From: Rhizobium sp. 9140
Lineage (GTDB): Bacteria; Pseudomonadota; Alphaproteobacteria; Rhizobiales; Rhizobiaceae
Length of the DNA stretch: 64,000 nucleotides
Direction of reading: 5' to 3'
Assembly (NCBI RefSeq): GCF_900067135.1
Contig: NZ_FJUR01000001.1
Span: forward strand, 186,001-250,000
Shown here: positions 47,663 through 57,073 of the stretch, piece by piece
Position numbering within the stretch: the first letter of the stretch is position 1
How the letters are laid out: each line of letters begins with the position of its first letter
Notes under the pieces: model-generated
What the model was told of the DNA's origin: nothing
The model's input: the letters and a program-made list of their open reading frames with translations, nothing else
Database searches by the model: none
Made by a program: the position numbers and the translations under genes

Positions 47663-48607
47663 ATGACGAACAGCGCGACGACAATGCCCCGGGAAGCCCA
47701 AGGCGGGTTTCTGGTAGCGGCCCTTTACCACTTTGCCCGGCTCCACCGGTTCGCGGATCTGCGCGATCCGTTGCAGGCTGTCTGCGACGAGAACGGGGTG
47801 AAGGGTACGCTTCTTCTGGCGCAGGAGGGTGTAAACGGGACGATCGCCGGCACGGACGCCGGCATCGCCGCCGTTCTCGCCTTTCTGCGCGCCCAGCCGG
47901 AGTTCGAGGCTCTGGAACACAAGGAAAGCCGGGCGGCGACCATGCCCTTCCTTCGCATGAAGGTGCGGGTCAAGAAGGAGATCGTCACCATGGGCGTCGA
48001 GGATATCGACCCCCTGACGATCGTCGGCACCTATGTCGAACCGAAGGACTGGAACGCGCTGATTTCGAACCCGGAAACGCTGGTCATCGACACGCGCAAC
48101 GATTACGAGACCGCGATCGGCACCTTCCGTGGCGCACTCGACCCGCAGACGAAGACATTCCGCGAATTTCCGGACTGGGTGAAGAACAATACCGGCCTGC
48201 ACAACAAGCCGAAGATCGCTATGTACTGCACCGGCGGCATACGCTGCGAGAAGGCGACAGCCTTCATGAAGAGCCAGGGCTTCGACGAGGTCTACCACCT
48301 CAAGGGCGGCATCCTGAAATATCTGGAGGAAACGCCGCCGCAGGAGAGCCTGTGGGAAGGTGCCTGCTTCGTGTTCGACGATCGCGTATCAGTGACGCAT
48401 GGGCTCGGCGAAGGCGAACACACGCTCTGCCATGCCTGCCGCCAGCCGCTGACGCTGGAAGAGCGCACCTCGCCCGTGCATGAGGAAGGCGTTGCCTGCG
48501 TTCACTGCCATGACACGCGAACGGACGAAGACCGCGAGCGCTACCGGCAGCGGCAGCGCCAGATCGAGCTTGCGAAGAAGCGCGGATCGAAGCATCTGGG
48601 AGGCTGA
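47663..48607 (+). CDS. trhO: tRNA uridine(34) hydroxylase (rhodanese family)
   Basis: This 314-residue YceA/TrhO-type protein hydroxylates uridine at tRNA wobble position 34 (established for E. coli TrhO). It has an N-terminal acylphosphatase-like part ([20 protein letters not shown]), a rhodanese domain with catalytic Cys in [12 protein letters not shown], and C-terminal zinc-type cysteines ([14 protein letters not shown]). The start is uncertain between 47663 and 47684; neither has a strong ribosome site. Confidence 0.9.
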   Translation: MTNSATTMPREAQGGFLVAALYHFARLHRFADLRDPLQAVCDENGVKGTLLLAQEGVNGTIAGTDAGIAAVLAFLRAQPEFEALEHKESRAATMPFLRMKVRVKKEIVTMGVEDIDPLTIVGTYVEPKDWNALISNPETLVIDTRNDYETAIGTFRGALDPQTKTFREFPDWVKNNTGLHNKPKIAMYCTGGIRCEKATAFMKSQGFDEVYHLKGGILKYLEETPPQESLWEGACFVFDDRVSVTHGLGEGEHTLCHACRQPLTLEERTSPVHEEGVACVHCHDTRTDEDRERYRQRQRQIELAKKRGSKHLGG

Positions 48608-48611
48608 ACCG

Positions 48612-49079
48612 ATGCCGGACAACATCACCGTTTCGGATCTGCGGGATGCGCCGCAATTTCGTGAGATTATGGCCGATCGCCTCTGGACCGCTTGGTGGCG
48701 CGACGAGGGTCTGATCACGAAGGATCAGCTTGTCCGAAAGATCGGCGAGAATTTCACATCGACCGGCATCCCCTTCAGCTTGATTGCCCATCGCGGCGAT
48801 GTCTTCTGTGGCACCGTCTCCGTCATCGAGGACGATATGCCCGCTCGTCCGCAGTATCGCCCTTGGCTCGCCGCCCTCTGGGTCGAGGAGCAGGCCCGCC
48901 GCCAGGGTGTCGGAGAGCGTGTGATCGACGTCGCTCTCGAAAAAGTCTCCCGGCTGGCGGCGGAAATCCATCTCTACTGCACGCCGGAAAACACGCCCTT
49001 CTACGAGCGCCGGGGCTGGAACCGGCTCGAAACCAATGTCGACGGCGTCAATATCTTCCGCCGCAGCACAGTCGCCTAG
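48612..49079 (+). CDS. GNAT-family N-acetyltransferase
   Basis: This 155-residue acetyltransferase has the motif ALWVEEQARRQGVGERVIDV (acetyl-CoA loop RRQGVG) and ENTPFYERRGW. The substrate is unknown. GGGAGG precedes the ATG. It lies 4 bp after trhO and is probably co-transcribed. Confidence 0.88.
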   Translation: MPDNITVSDLRDAPQFREIMADRLWTAWWRDEGLITKDQLVRKIGENFTSTGIPFSLIAHRGDVFCGTVSVIEDDMPARPQYRPWLAALWVEEQARRQGVGERVIDVALEKVSRLAAEIHLYCTPENTPFYERRGWNRLETNVDGVNIFRRSTVA

Positions 49080-49082
49080 CCC

Positions 49083-50465
49083 TTAAGCCGAAGTCGTTTC
49101 CGCGTGATTTCCCTTCGGAAACGCACCTGCGAGATCCCGATACCAGTGACCGCTCTTCTTGATGGTGCGGACCTGCGTGTCGTAATCGACATGGACGATG
49201 CCGAAACGCATGCGGTAGCCTTCCGCCCATTCGAAATTATCCATCAGGCTCCAGGCGAAATAGCCTTTCATGGGATATCCCTCGGCGATCAGGTCGGCCG
49301 TCACGGCCAGATGCTCGGCGATATAGTCGAGCCGCGGCTGGTCGTTCACCTCGCCGTTTTCAACGCCCATATTGTAGCAGGCGCCATTCTCGGTGATGTA
49401 GCAATCCGGCAGGTCGTAGCGTTCGTTGACGGTGCGGATGAGGTCGCCCAGCGCCTGGGGAAAAATCTCCCAGCCGATATCGGTTTTCGCCTCGTTGACG
49501 AAGGGTGCCGCCTTGGTGGCGGGAAAGTCCGTTCCCTCGGTCGGATCGTCGCTGACGCGCATCGGCGTGTAGTAGTTCACGCCCCACCAGTCGAGCTTCT
49601 GGCTGATCACCGCCATGTCGCCGGCCTCGACCTCCGGCATGCGCGCGCCGAGCGCCTCCAGCACGCTGTCGGGATAGGCGCCCTTGAAGATCGGGCCGAA
49701 GAACACACCATTGTGGAAATCGAACGCCCGCTCGGCAGCCGCCTTGTCGGCCTCGCTATCGGTGCCGGGATAGATATGCATGGGATTGATGACGATACCG
49801 ACCGGCAGGTTCGCCCGCTCTTCCCTCACGGCGGCAACGCCGAGACCGTGTGCGAGATTGGTCACGTGCATCGCGTGCAGCGCTGCCTCCATGTTCTTTT
49901 CGCCCGGCGCATGAATGCCATAGAGATGGCTGAGCCAGACCGAGCACCAGGGCTCGTTGAAGGTCGCAACCGCATCCAGCCGGTCGCCGAGACGGGCGAT
50001 GACGGTGCGGGCATAGCGCTGGAAGGCAAACGCCGTGGAGCGCGCGGTCCAGCCACCATCTCCGGCCAGCGTCAGCGGCAGGTCCCAGTGATAGAGTGTC
50101 GCGAAGGCCTTGATGTTGCGCGCCTTCAGGCCATCGACCAGCCGGTCGTAGAAGTCGAGGCCAGCCTCGTTCACCGGCCCGGTGCCATCGGGAACGATGC
50201 GCGGCCAGGCGATGGAGAAACGATAGGCCTTCACACCGAGGCTCGCGATCAGGTCGAGATCCTCCTCGAGCCGATTGTAATGATCGCAGGCGACATCGCC
50301 GTTGTGCCGGCCGAAGACGCGGCCCGGCATGTTCGAGAATGCATCCCAGATCGACGGCTTGCGCCCGTCCGCCTTCGAAGCGCCCTCGATCTGGAAAGCG
50401 GCCGTGGCCACTCCGAACAGGAAATCGCCGGGGAAGCGGTCGGCCAGCGTCTTGGAATCGGTCAT
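49083..50465 (-). CDS. GH1 family beta-glucosidase
   Basis: This 460-residue glycoside hydrolase family 1 enzyme is cytoplasmic (no signal peptide). The acid/base Glu is in TFNEPWC and the nucleophile Glu in YITENGA. FLFGVATAAFQIEGA is the family start. It hydrolyses beta-linked glucosides, galactosides or xylosides; the exact substrate is unclear. The start at 50465 has AGAGGAC upstream; the frame continues open 249 bp further without similarity. It is convergent with the GNAT gene and lies after the terminator of the oxidoreductase operon. Confidence 0.93.
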   Translation of the reverse strand: MTDSKTLADRFPGDFLFGVATAAFQIEGASKADGRKPSIWDAFSNMPGRVFGRHNGDVACDHYNRLEEDLDLIASLGVKAYRFSIAWPRIVPDGTGPVNEAGLDFYDRLVDGLKARNIKAFATLYHWDLPLTLAGDGGWTARSTAFAFQRYARTVIARLGDRLDAVATFNEPWCSVWLSHLYGIHAPGEKNMEAALHAMHVTNLAHGLGVAAVREERANLPVGIVINPMHIYPGTDSEADKAAAERAFDFHNGVFFGPIFKGAYPDSVLEALGARMPEVEAGDMAVISQKLDWWGVNYYTPMRVSDDPTEGTDFPATKAAPFVNEAKTDIGWEIFPQALGDLIRTVNERYDLPDCYITENGACYNMGVENGEVNDQPRLDYIAEHLAVTADLIAEGYPMKGYFAWSLMDNFEWAEGYRMRFGIVHVDYDTQVRTIKKSGHWYRDLAGAFPKGNHAETTSA

Positions 50466-50613
50466 CACTCGTGTCCTCTTCAATCGTCGTCTCGGGCGAC
50501 GCCCGTACCGCCGCCGCGCAGGGACATCCAGAGCCGCCACGCCGTTCGGCAAGCGCAAGAGACTATCCACGCGAACATGAACGGCGGATGACCGGAAACA
50601 CCATGAGCACACG

Positions 50614-50646
50614 AAAAAGCCACCGGACGTGGAACATCCGGTGGCT
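50614..50646 (-). terminator. rho-independent terminator after oxidoreductase gene
   Basis: AGCCACCGGA and TCCGGTGGCT form a perfect 10-bp stem with a 9-nt loop. It is followed on the minus strand by a run of T, 25 bp past the oxidoreductase stop. Confidence 0.88.
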
Positions 50647-50670
50647 CTGATCCGAAAGCGTGTGGGAAGA

Positions 50671-51855
50671 TCAGACCGAGACCCAGGCCCCGTTGCGCTT
50701 CGAAGAACGCACACAGGCGTCCACGAACAGCATGCCCTTCATTCCGTCATCGATGGTGGGGTAGACGACGGCAGGGTCTACCGTGCCGCCAGAGCGCTTC
50801 GCCTGGATGGCGCGGGCAGCCTCGGCATAGATCGTCGCAAACCCTTCGAGATACCCTTCGGGATGGCCGGAGGGGATGCGGGAAACGCGGTTAGCCTCCT
50901 CAAGCGCGCCGGCACCCATGCGGGTCAGCAGCTGCTTCGGCTGGCCGAACGGCGTGTACCAGAGATAATTCGGGTCCTTCTGCGTCCATTCGAGCCCGCC
51001 CTTCGTGCCGTAGACGCGAACCTGCAGCCCGTTCTCGTGGCCCGGCGCCACCTGGCTGCACCAGAGCAGACCTTTGGCGCGCACGCCGTCCTTCTCCTTG
51101 AAGCGCATCATGACATGGGCGTTGTCATCGAGTGCCCGACCCTCCACGAAGCTGTCGAGGTCGGCCGCGAGTTCGTCAAGCTCCAGCCCGGAAACGAAAG
51201 CGCCGAGATTATAGGCATGCGTGCCGATATCGCCGGTCGAGCCGCCAGCGCCCGAACGCGTCGGGTCCGTGCGCCATTCCGCCTGCTTGGAGCCCGACTT
51301 CTCCACCGCATCCGTCAGCCAGTCCTGCGGATACTCCACTTGAACGAGGCGCACCGTGCCGATATCGCCCTTCGCGACCATGGCACGCGCCTGACGAACC
51401 ATGGGATAGCCGGTGTAGTTGTGCGTCAGGATGAACAGCGCCTCGCTCTCATCGGCAAGCGCCTTCAGCTTGCGGGCGTCACCCAGCGTGGACGTCAGCG
51501 GCTTGTCGCAGATGACGTGGATGCCGCGCTTCAGAAACTCCCGCGCCGCCTCGTAATGCACGTGGTTCGGCGTGACGATGGCCACGGCCTCGATGCCGTC
51601 CTTCAGCTTCGCCTCGCGGATCGCCATCTGCCGGTAGTCGGCATAGGTCCGCGCCGGATCCAGACCGAGTTCCAGACCCGAAGCCTGCGCCTTTTCCGGC
51701 GTCGAGGACAGAGCGCCCGCCACCAGCGTGAACTGGTCGTCGAGACGCGCCGCCATGCGGTGGACGGCGCCGATGAAGGCACCTTGCCCGCCACCCACCA
51801 TTCCGAGCCGGATACGCGGCTGCCTCGCCTCCGCTGCCTTACCTTCGATGGCCAT
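50671..51855 (-). CDS. Gfo/Idh/MocA-family oxidoreductase
   Basis: This 394-residue NAD(P)-dependent sugar dehydrogenase has the Rossmann loop RLGMVGGGQGAFIGAVHRMA and the EKP-like block VICDKPLTSTLGDARKL. The catalytic His/Asp region is STGDIGTHAYNLGAF. The substrate is probably a sugar or inositol derivative. It lies 36 bp behind the TIM-barrel isomerase gene, as in inositol- or keto-sugar-type pathways. Confidence 0.9.
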   Translation of the reverse strand: MAIEGKAAEARQPRIRLGMVGGGQGAFIGAVHRMAARLDDQFTLVAGALSSTPEKAQASGLELGLDPARTYADYRQMAIREAKLKDGIEAVAIVTPNHVHYEAAREFLKRGIHVICDKPLTSTLGDARKLKALADESEALFILTHNYTGYPMVRQARAMVAKGDIGTVRLVQVEYPQDWLTDAVEKSGSKQAEWRTDPTRSGAGGSTGDIGTHAYNLGAFVSGLELDELAADLDSFVEGRALDDNAHVMMRFKEKDGVRAKGLLWCSQVAPGHENGLQVRVYGTKGGLEWTQKDPNYLWYTPFGQPKQLLTRMGAGALEEANRVSRIPSGHPEGYLEGFATIYAEAARAIQAKRSGGTVDPAVVYPTIDDGMKGMLFVDACVRSSKRNGAWVSV

Positions 51856-51891
51856 TCCTATTCTCCGTTTTGATGTGGCGTCGATGTGCTG

Positions 51892-52944
51892 TCAGATACC
51901 GAGCATGCGCCGGTTGGCGGCTTCATCCGTGCCGCCGGTGGCAAAATCGTCAAACGCCTTTTCCGTCACGCGGATGATGTGGTGTTTAACGAACTCCGCC
52001 CCCTCACGGGCACCGTCCTCCGGATGTTTCAGCGCGCATTCCCACTCCACCACGGCCCAACCGTCGAAATCGTTCGCCGTCATCTTCGAAAACACCGCGC
52101 CGAAATCCACCTGCCCGTCGCCGAGCGACCGGAAGCGCCCTGCCCGGTTCACCCAGCTCTGGAAACCGCCATAGACGCCCTGCCGGCCGGTCGGATTGAA
52201 TTCGGCATCCTTGACGTGGAACATCCGGATCCGGTCCTTGTAAATGTCGATATTGTCGAGATAGTCGAGGCACTGCAGGATATAGTGCGAGGGATCGTAG
52301 AGCATGCAGGCGCGGGCATGGTTGCCGGTGCGCTCCAGAAACATCTCGTAGGTTATGCCGTCATGCAGGTCTTCGCCGGGATGGATCTCGTAGCAAATAT
52401 CGACGCCGCAGTCCTCGGCATGGTCGAGGATCGGCTTCCAGCGCCTAGCAAGCTCGTCGAAGGCCGTCTCCACCAAACCCGCCGGGCGCTGCGGCCATGG
52501 ATAGAGGTAAGGCCAGGCGAGCGCGCCGGAGAAGCTTGCCATCGCGTTGAGACCGAGGTGCTTCGACGCGGTCAGCGCGAGCTTGACCTGATCGACGGCC
52601 CATTCCTGACGCGCCTTCGGATTGCCCCGCACCTCCGGTGCCGCAAACCCGTCGAAGCCCTCGTCATAGGCCGGGTGCACGGCGACCAACTGGCCTTGAA
52701 GATGAGTCGACAGTTCGGTGATGACAACGCCGTTGTCGCGCGCTTGGCCTGCCAGATCGTCGCAATAGCCCTTGGATTCCGCCGCTTGTCTCAGGTCGAT
52801 GAGCCGCGCATCCCATGTGGGCACCTGCACGCCCTTGTAGCCGATATCGGCTGCCCATTTCGTGATGGCATCGAAGGAATTGAACGGGGCCTCGTCGCCC
52901 GCAAACTGTGCCAGAAACAAGCCCGGCCCCTTGATCGTCTTCAT
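51892..52944 (-). CDS. sugar phosphate isomerase/epimerase family protein
   Basis: This 350-residue TIM-barrel protein of the xylose-isomerase-like AP-endonuclease-2 superfamily has metal-binding blocks such as CDDLAGQARDNGVVITELST, CYEIHPGEDLHDG, MLYDPSHYIL and MFHVKDAEF. It likely isomerises or epimerises a sugar or keto-sugar. It is followed by a Gfo/Idh oxidoreductase in the same operon. The start at 52944 has GGAGGAG upstream. A perfect LacI-type palindrome lies 94 bp before the start. Confidence 0.88.
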   Translation of the reverse strand: MKTIKGPGLFLAQFAGDEAPFNSFDAITKWAADIGYKGVQVPTWDARLIDLRQAAESKGYCDDLAGQARDNGVVITELSTHLQGQLVAVHPAYDEGFDGFAAPEVRGNPKARQEWAVDQVKLALTASKHLGLNAMASFSGALAWPYLYPWPQRPAGLVETAFDELARRWKPILDHAEDCGVDICYEIHPGEDLHDGITYEMFLERTGNHARACMLYDPSHYILQCLDYLDNIDIYKDRIRMFHVKDAEFNPTGRQGVYGGFQSWVNRAGRFRSLGDGQVDFGAVFSKMTANDFDGWAVVEWECALKHPEDGAREGAEFVKHHIIRVTEKAFDDFATGGTDEAANRRMLGI

Positions 52945-53037
52945 CTCGCAACTCCTCCATCCTGTCGACAGCCGCCCACGCGGCAATCCTGTCGGACAGA
53001 CCCTCCGGGCCTGCCATCGTCTGAAATTCAACCGCCG

Positions 53038-53053
53038 CCTGCAACGTTGCAGG
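53038..53053. promoter_or_regulatory. perfect 16-bp LacI-type operator before isomerase gene
   Basis: CCTGCAACGTTGCAGG is a perfect palindrome centred on CG, the LacI/GalR operator type. A possible promoter lies just upstream on the minus strand (TTGCCT, 53083-53088, 16 bp, TACCGT, 53061-53066), so the site would be a start-proximal block. Confidence 0.6.
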
Positions 53054-53135
53054 AGCAACTACGGTACCACTATGAGATATGCAGGCAACCCTTCGCGACC
53101 ACCTGAGACGTCGTGTTTCGCCCGCTTTCGACATG

Positions 53136-53166
53136 AAAAAGCCGCCTGCGGATGTCCGCAGGCGGC
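53136..53166 (-). terminator. rho-independent terminator of ABC transporter operon
   Basis: GCCGCCTGCG/CGCAGGCGGC, a 10-bp perfect stem with a 6-nt loop, is followed on the minus strand by five T, 14 bp past the binding-protein stop. It separates the transporter from the isomerase operon. Confidence 0.9.
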
Positions 53167-53179
53167 CTCTGTTCAATGA

Positions 53180-54136
53180 TCAGAAGGGCGAATCCGGGAA
53201 GTAGAACGTCTCGGCATTCTCCTTGGTCACCAGCGTCGCATCCAGCGTATAGGTGCCGCTGACGGGGACCTGATCGTAGAGCGCCGACGCCGTCAGTTCC
53301 ATCGCCGTGCCGACCATGGCCGGGGGATAGAGAACGTCGACGGGGATCATCTTGTCGCCGTCCATGACCTTCTTGATCATGTCCTTGGAGCCGGCACCGG
53401 CGACGACATACTGGATGTCCTTGCGGCCGGATTGCTCGATCGCCTGCAGCACGCCCACGGCCATGTCGTCGTCCTGGCACCAGACCACATCGATCTTCTG
53501 GTACTTGGTCAGGAAGTCCTGCATGACCTTGAAAGCATCGTCGCGATTCCAGTTGCCGAACTGGCGGTCGAGAACCTTGACGTTGGAGCCGGCGATGCCC
53601 TTGTCGAAGCCGTCCTGACGCTGCTGGTCGATCGGGATCGGCAGGCCGCGGATGACGACGACTTCGGCATCCGGCGTCTTGCCCGCGATATACTTGCCTG
53701 CGACTTCGCCGAGTGCAGGGTTGTTGCCGGCCACGTAAAGGTCGCGGATCGTGTCGTCGTTGACGCTCGGTGCGCGGTCGACGATGGTCACGAACTTGCC
53801 CTTGTCCTTGACTTCCTTGATGGCGTTGACCAGCGGATCCGGATCGGACGGCAGGATGACGAGCGCGTCGATGCCCTGCGTGCTCAGATCCTGCACGGCG
53901 TTTGCCTGGTTCGCCGCATCCGGCGAGGTCTTGACGATGACGTTCAGGCCGGGATGTTCGGCCATGAGCAGCTTCGCCACACGCTCGGCATGGAACACCA
54001 CACCGGACGTCCAGCCATGATCGGCTGCCGGTATCGATACGCCGATGGTCTTCGTTTCCTGCGCAAGGGCGCCACCCGACAGGGCAGTGCCTGCCAATGC
54101 CATGACCAGTGCCAGTCCCAGAATGCGTTTCTTCAT
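53180..54136 (-). CDS. sugar ABC transporter substrate-binding protein
   Basis: This 318-residue periplasmic binding protein of the ribose/xylose class (Peripla_BP_4) has a signal peptide MKKRILGLALVMALAGTALS-GGALA, with cleavage near AQE. Core blocks are KTIGVSIPAADHGWTSGVVF, IDALVILPSDPDPL and DVVWCQDDDMAVGVLQAIEQ. The ligand is a monosaccharide or polyol; proximity to xylA-xylB suggests a pentose. The start at 54136 has GGAGGAGAG upstream. It is the last gene of the ATPase-permease-binding protein operon. Confidence 0.92.
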   Translation of the reverse strand: MKKRILGLALVMALAGTALSGGALAQETKTIGVSIPAADHGWTSGVVFHAERVAKLLMAEHPGLNVIVKTSPDAANQANAVQDLSTQGIDALVILPSDPDPLVNAIKEVKDKGKFVTIVDRAPSVNDDTIRDLYVAGNNPALGEVAGKYIAGKTPDAEVVVIRGLPIPIDQQRQDGFDKGIAGSNVKVLDRQFGNWNRDDAFKVMQDFLTKYQKIDVVWCQDDDMAVGVLQAIEQSGRKDIQYVVAGAGSKDMIKKVMDGDKMIPVDVLYPPAMVGTAMELTASALYDQVPVSGTYTLDATLVTKENAETFYFPDSPF

Positions 54137-54202
54137 GTTTCTCTCCTCCCGATGATGCGGGCTTCTGGGCATTTGCCCGGGCGCCCGCGAACCCTTACCC
54201 GC

Positions 54203-55222
54203 TCATGGCCGCCGAATCAGGAACCTCTGGACCAGCATGGCGATGATGATGATGGCGCCCTGGATGGCGCTCAGCAGATACTCGCTGACCACATTCGACA
54301 GGAGCATGATGTTGCCGACGATCTCCAGAATGAACGCGCCGCAGATCGTCCCCCAGATGCGCCCAACGCCGCCACGCAGCGCCGTGCCGCCGACCACGAC
54401 GGCGGTGATCGCCTGCAGCTCCCACAGAATGCCCGTGGTCGCCGATGTCGATCCGAGCCGGGGCACGTAGATGAGAACCGCAATGGCGACGCACACACCC
54501 TGGATAATGTAGGCGATGGTGCGGACGCGGTTGACCTTAATGCCGGAATAGCGCGCGACATCCTCGTTGGAGCCGACCGCGACGACGTGACGGCCGTAGC
54601 GGGTTCGATAAAGCACGAAAGCACCGATGGCCGCCGTGACGAAGATCACGACGATCGGCACGGGAACGCCGAGGATGGTGCCGAAATAGGCCGGCCGATA
54701 GAGCGACTGGACGGCCGGATCGCGCAGCGTGATGGCGCCGCCCTGCGACAGCCACGTCGTCAGCCCGCGATAGATGCCCATGGCGCCGAGCGTCGCGATG
54801 AACGGCTCGATCCGCCCGACGGTGGTTACCAGACCGTTGGCCAGCCCACAGGCAGCCCCCACCAGAAGGGCGATGCCGACGCCCGCCAGAAGCGTCATGC
54901 CGGGACTGCCCGCCGCACCGCTGTTCAAAAACAGGATCATGACGCTCGCGACGAAGGCGACCATGGCTCCGACGGAAAGATCCAGCCCGCCGGACGAGAT
55001 CACGAAGGTCGCACCGACGGCTATGACCGCGATGAAGGCGCTGCGCGCCAGCACGTTCGTCAGGTTGTCGATGCTGAGGAAATTCGGATGCGCGAAGGCG
55101 CCGAGCACCAACAGCAGCGCCAGCGCGATGAAGGGCGCGACGGCCCCGAGATCGATATTGCGAATGGATCGTGCCGGCTTTGCGCCGTCTGCCGTGATAT
55201 TGGTCATTGTCCCCCGCGTCAC
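54203..55222 (-). CDS. sugar ABC transporter permease
   Basis: This 339-residue RbsC/XylH-type inner-membrane permease has about eight to ten hydrophobic segments and the family blocks GATFVISSGGLDLSVGAMVA and GLTTWLSQGGAITLRD. The start is taken as GTG at 55222 because GGGGAGG lies 4 nt upstream and the codon overlaps the ATPase stop (GTGA), giving translational coupling. An ATG at 55207 is an alternative. Confidence 0.92.
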   Translation of the reverse strand: MTRGTMTNITADGAKPARSIRNIDLGAVAPFIALALLLVLGAFAHPNFLSIDNLTNVLARSAFIAVIAVGATFVISSGGLDLSVGAMVAFVASVMILFLNSGAAGSPGMTLLAGVGIALLVGAACGLANGLVTTVGRIEPFIATLGAMGIYRGLTTWLSQGGAITLRDPAVQSLYRPAYFGTILGVPVPIVVIFVTAAIGAFVLYRTRYGRHVVAVGSNEDVARYSGIKVNRVRTIAYIIQGVCVAIAVLIYVPRLGSTSATTGILWELQAITAVVVGGTALRGGVGRIWGTICGAFILEIVGNIMLLSNVVSEYLLSAIQGAIIIIAMLVQRFLIRRP

Positions 55223-56748
55223 GCGGCCTCCCCAGAAACGCCGCCGGAAACTCCCGTCGCCAGCACGACGATGTCGTCTTCCGTCATCCGCTCGCCCGCG
55301 ACCTCACCGACGATGCGCCCCGACCGCATGACGACGATCCGGTCGCAGATGCCGATCAGTTCCGGCATCTCGGAGGAGACCACGATGATGGACCGGCCCT
55401 CCTCAGCCAAGCGGGCGATAAAGGCATAGATCTGTTCTTTCGTGCCGATATCGATGCCGCGCGTCGGCTCGTCAATGATGACGATCTGCGGGTCGAGCAA
55501 CATCATCTTGGCGATCAGCAGCTTCTGCTGGTTGCCGCCCGATAACTGGCCCGCCAGCAAATCCTTGCGGCCTGTGCGGATATCGAAATCCTGAATCGCC
55601 GTATCGAGTGCCGCATGCTCCTTCTTGCGATCCACCTGAAAGCCACGCACGAAACGCCCGAGGGATGCCAGCGTCAGGTTGACGCGCAAATCCTTGGAAA
55701 GCAGGAGCCCCTTGCCCTTGCGGTCTTCCGAGAGATAGACGATGCCGGCCTTGAGGCTGGCGTGCACGTCGCGAAACTGGACCGGGCGTCCATGCAGCAT
55801 GACCGTGCCATGCGCCGGGCGAAGACCGACCAGGCCCTCCATCAGTTCCGTCCGCCCGGCCCCAACCAGACCGGCAAATCCGAGGATCTCGCCTTTGCCG
55901 AGCCGAAAGGTGGCATTCGTCGCGTAGCCGGGCACGGACAGGCCGGACACCTCCAGCACCGCCTCGCGGGACGCGACCGATACGCGATCCGGATAAAGTT
56001 TGGCGACGTCGCGCCCAACCATCAGCCGCGCCATGTCGGCGGGTTGCAGCGTGGAGGCGGCGTGCGTGGCGACGGTGCGACCATCGCGCAGGACGGTTAC
56101 TGTATCGGCGATGTCTTTCACCTCCGGCAGGCGGTGCGAAATGTAGAGCACGGCAACGCCGCGATCCCGGATGTGCCGGATCAGCTGCAGAAGTGCCGCC
56201 GTCTCGTGCGGCGTGAGAGATGCGGTGGGTTCATCGAAGATGACGACCCGGTGGGGCACCAGCAGCACGCGGGCAATCTGCACGAGCTGACGCTGCGCGA
56301 TCGACAGCCGGGCAACAACCGTGCGCGGATCGATGTGGGCTCCGAGCGCATGGACAGCCTCGCGCGCACCTTCATTCATCGCATTGTCGTCGAGCGTCAA
56401 GCCCCTGACCATTTCGCGACCGAGATAGATGTTCTGGGCGACGGTGAGGTCGGGCGCGAGCAGGATTTCCTGATGCACCAGCACGATGCCGCGCGCCTCC
56501 GCATCGACAGGCCCGGACAGCGTGACGGGCTGGCCGTCGATCAAGATCTCACCCCGCGTCGGCGGAAGATTGCCGGCGATCAACTTCATCAGCGTCGATT
56601 TGCCGGCGCCATTCTCGCCGATGATCGCATGCACCTTACCGGCCTCGATTGTGAGATCGATGCCCTTCAGCACTTCGACGATACCGAACGTCTTGGACAG
56701 TCCGCTCGTTTGCAGAAGAGGTGAAGTGGAAACAGCGGCAGCGCTCAT
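55219..56748 (-). CDS. sugar ABC transporter ATP-binding protein (two NBDs)
   Basis: This 509-residue RbsA/XylG-type ATPase has two nucleotide-binding domains. The first has Walker A IIGENGAGKSTLMKLIAG, the signature LSIAQRQLVQIA (LSGGQ-like, divergent) and Walker B VVIFDEPTASL. The second has the degenerate GFAGLVGAGRTELMEG, the signature LSGGNQQKLLIAKM and Walker B IVIIDEPTRGID. This degenerate second Walker A is usual for the class. The start at 56748 has GGAG upstream. It is first in the transporter operon; an operator-like site lies about 160 bp before it. Confidence 0.93.
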   Translation of the reverse strand: MSAAAVSTSPLLQTSGLSKTFGIVEVLKGIDLTIEAGKVHAIIGENGAGKSTLMKLIAGNLPPTRGEILIDGQPVTLSGPVDAEARGIVLVHQEILLAPDLTVAQNIYLGREMVRGLTLDDNAMNEGAREAVHALGAHIDPRTVVARLSIAQRQLVQIARVLLVPHRVVIFDEPTASLTPHETAALLQLIRHIRDRGVAVLYISHRLPEVKDIADTVTVLRDGRTVATHAASTLQPADMARLMVGRDVAKLYPDRVSVASREAVLEVSGLSVPGYATNATFRLGKGEILGFAGLVGAGRTELMEGLVGLRPAHGTVMLHGRPVQFRDVHASLKAGIVYLSEDRKGKGLLLSKDLRVNLTLASLGRFVRGFQVDRKKEHAALDTAIQDFDIRTGRKDLLAGQLSGGNQQKLLIAKMMLLDPQIVIIDEPTRGIDIGTKEQIYAFIARLAEEGRSIIVVSSEMPELIGICDRIVVMRSGRIVGEVAGERMTEDDIVVLATGVSGGVSGEAA

Positions 56749-56901
56749 ACGGCACTCCACATCGCAAACGCCCGAGACGAAACGCGAACTGCGCAACGCA
56801 AGCGCAAAGATACAAATCGGCGCGCTGACGGGTATACGCCGCAAGCGCCAAAAGGTGCTGTCGAAATCACGCTGAATCTCCTCCGAAATCGAAGCTAGCG
56901 C

Positions 56902-56929
56902 AATTGATGAGGTACGTAAAGCAGCTTTG
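56902..56929. promoter_or_regulatory. second xyl-type operator upstream of ABC operon
   Basis: The 28-bp segment shares the GTACGTAA core and flanking bases with the operator at 60979-61006: 20 of 28 positions match on the same strand. Symmetry is weaker here. It lies about 155-180 bp upstream of the ATPase start, consistent with control by the same LacI protein. Confidence 0.45.
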
Positions 56930-57015
56930 TCTGCCTGATCACGGAGAGGTGTTCAACCTTCCCTAAGGCATTGTTAAAGTACGATTACCCTGAAAATTAG
57001 GGTTAGAAAGGCGCA

Positions 57016-57055
57016 GAAAACGCATCCGGCGCGCCCGCTTCCACGAACGCGCCGG
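57016..57055 (-). terminator. terminator after xylA
   Basis: CCGGCGCG and CGCGCCGG form an 8-bp perfect stem with a 14-nt loop. GCGTTTT follows on the minus strand. It ends the lacI-xylB-xylA operon. Confidence 0.65.
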
Positions 57056-57073
57056 GATATGCTCATGGATCGC

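Larger units (their letters stand above)
56749..57073. other. spacer between ABC operon and xylA
   Basis: This 325-bp gap holds the xylA terminator (57016-57055), the second operator-like site (56902-56929) and an ACCCT-N7-AGGGT inverted repeat (56987-57003). I find no convincing promoter hexamers and no gene. Confidence 0.5.

Noticed and set aside
53432..55429. 665-aa plus-strand open frame
   Set aside because: It is antisense to the ABC transporter operon, whose proteins have clear families.
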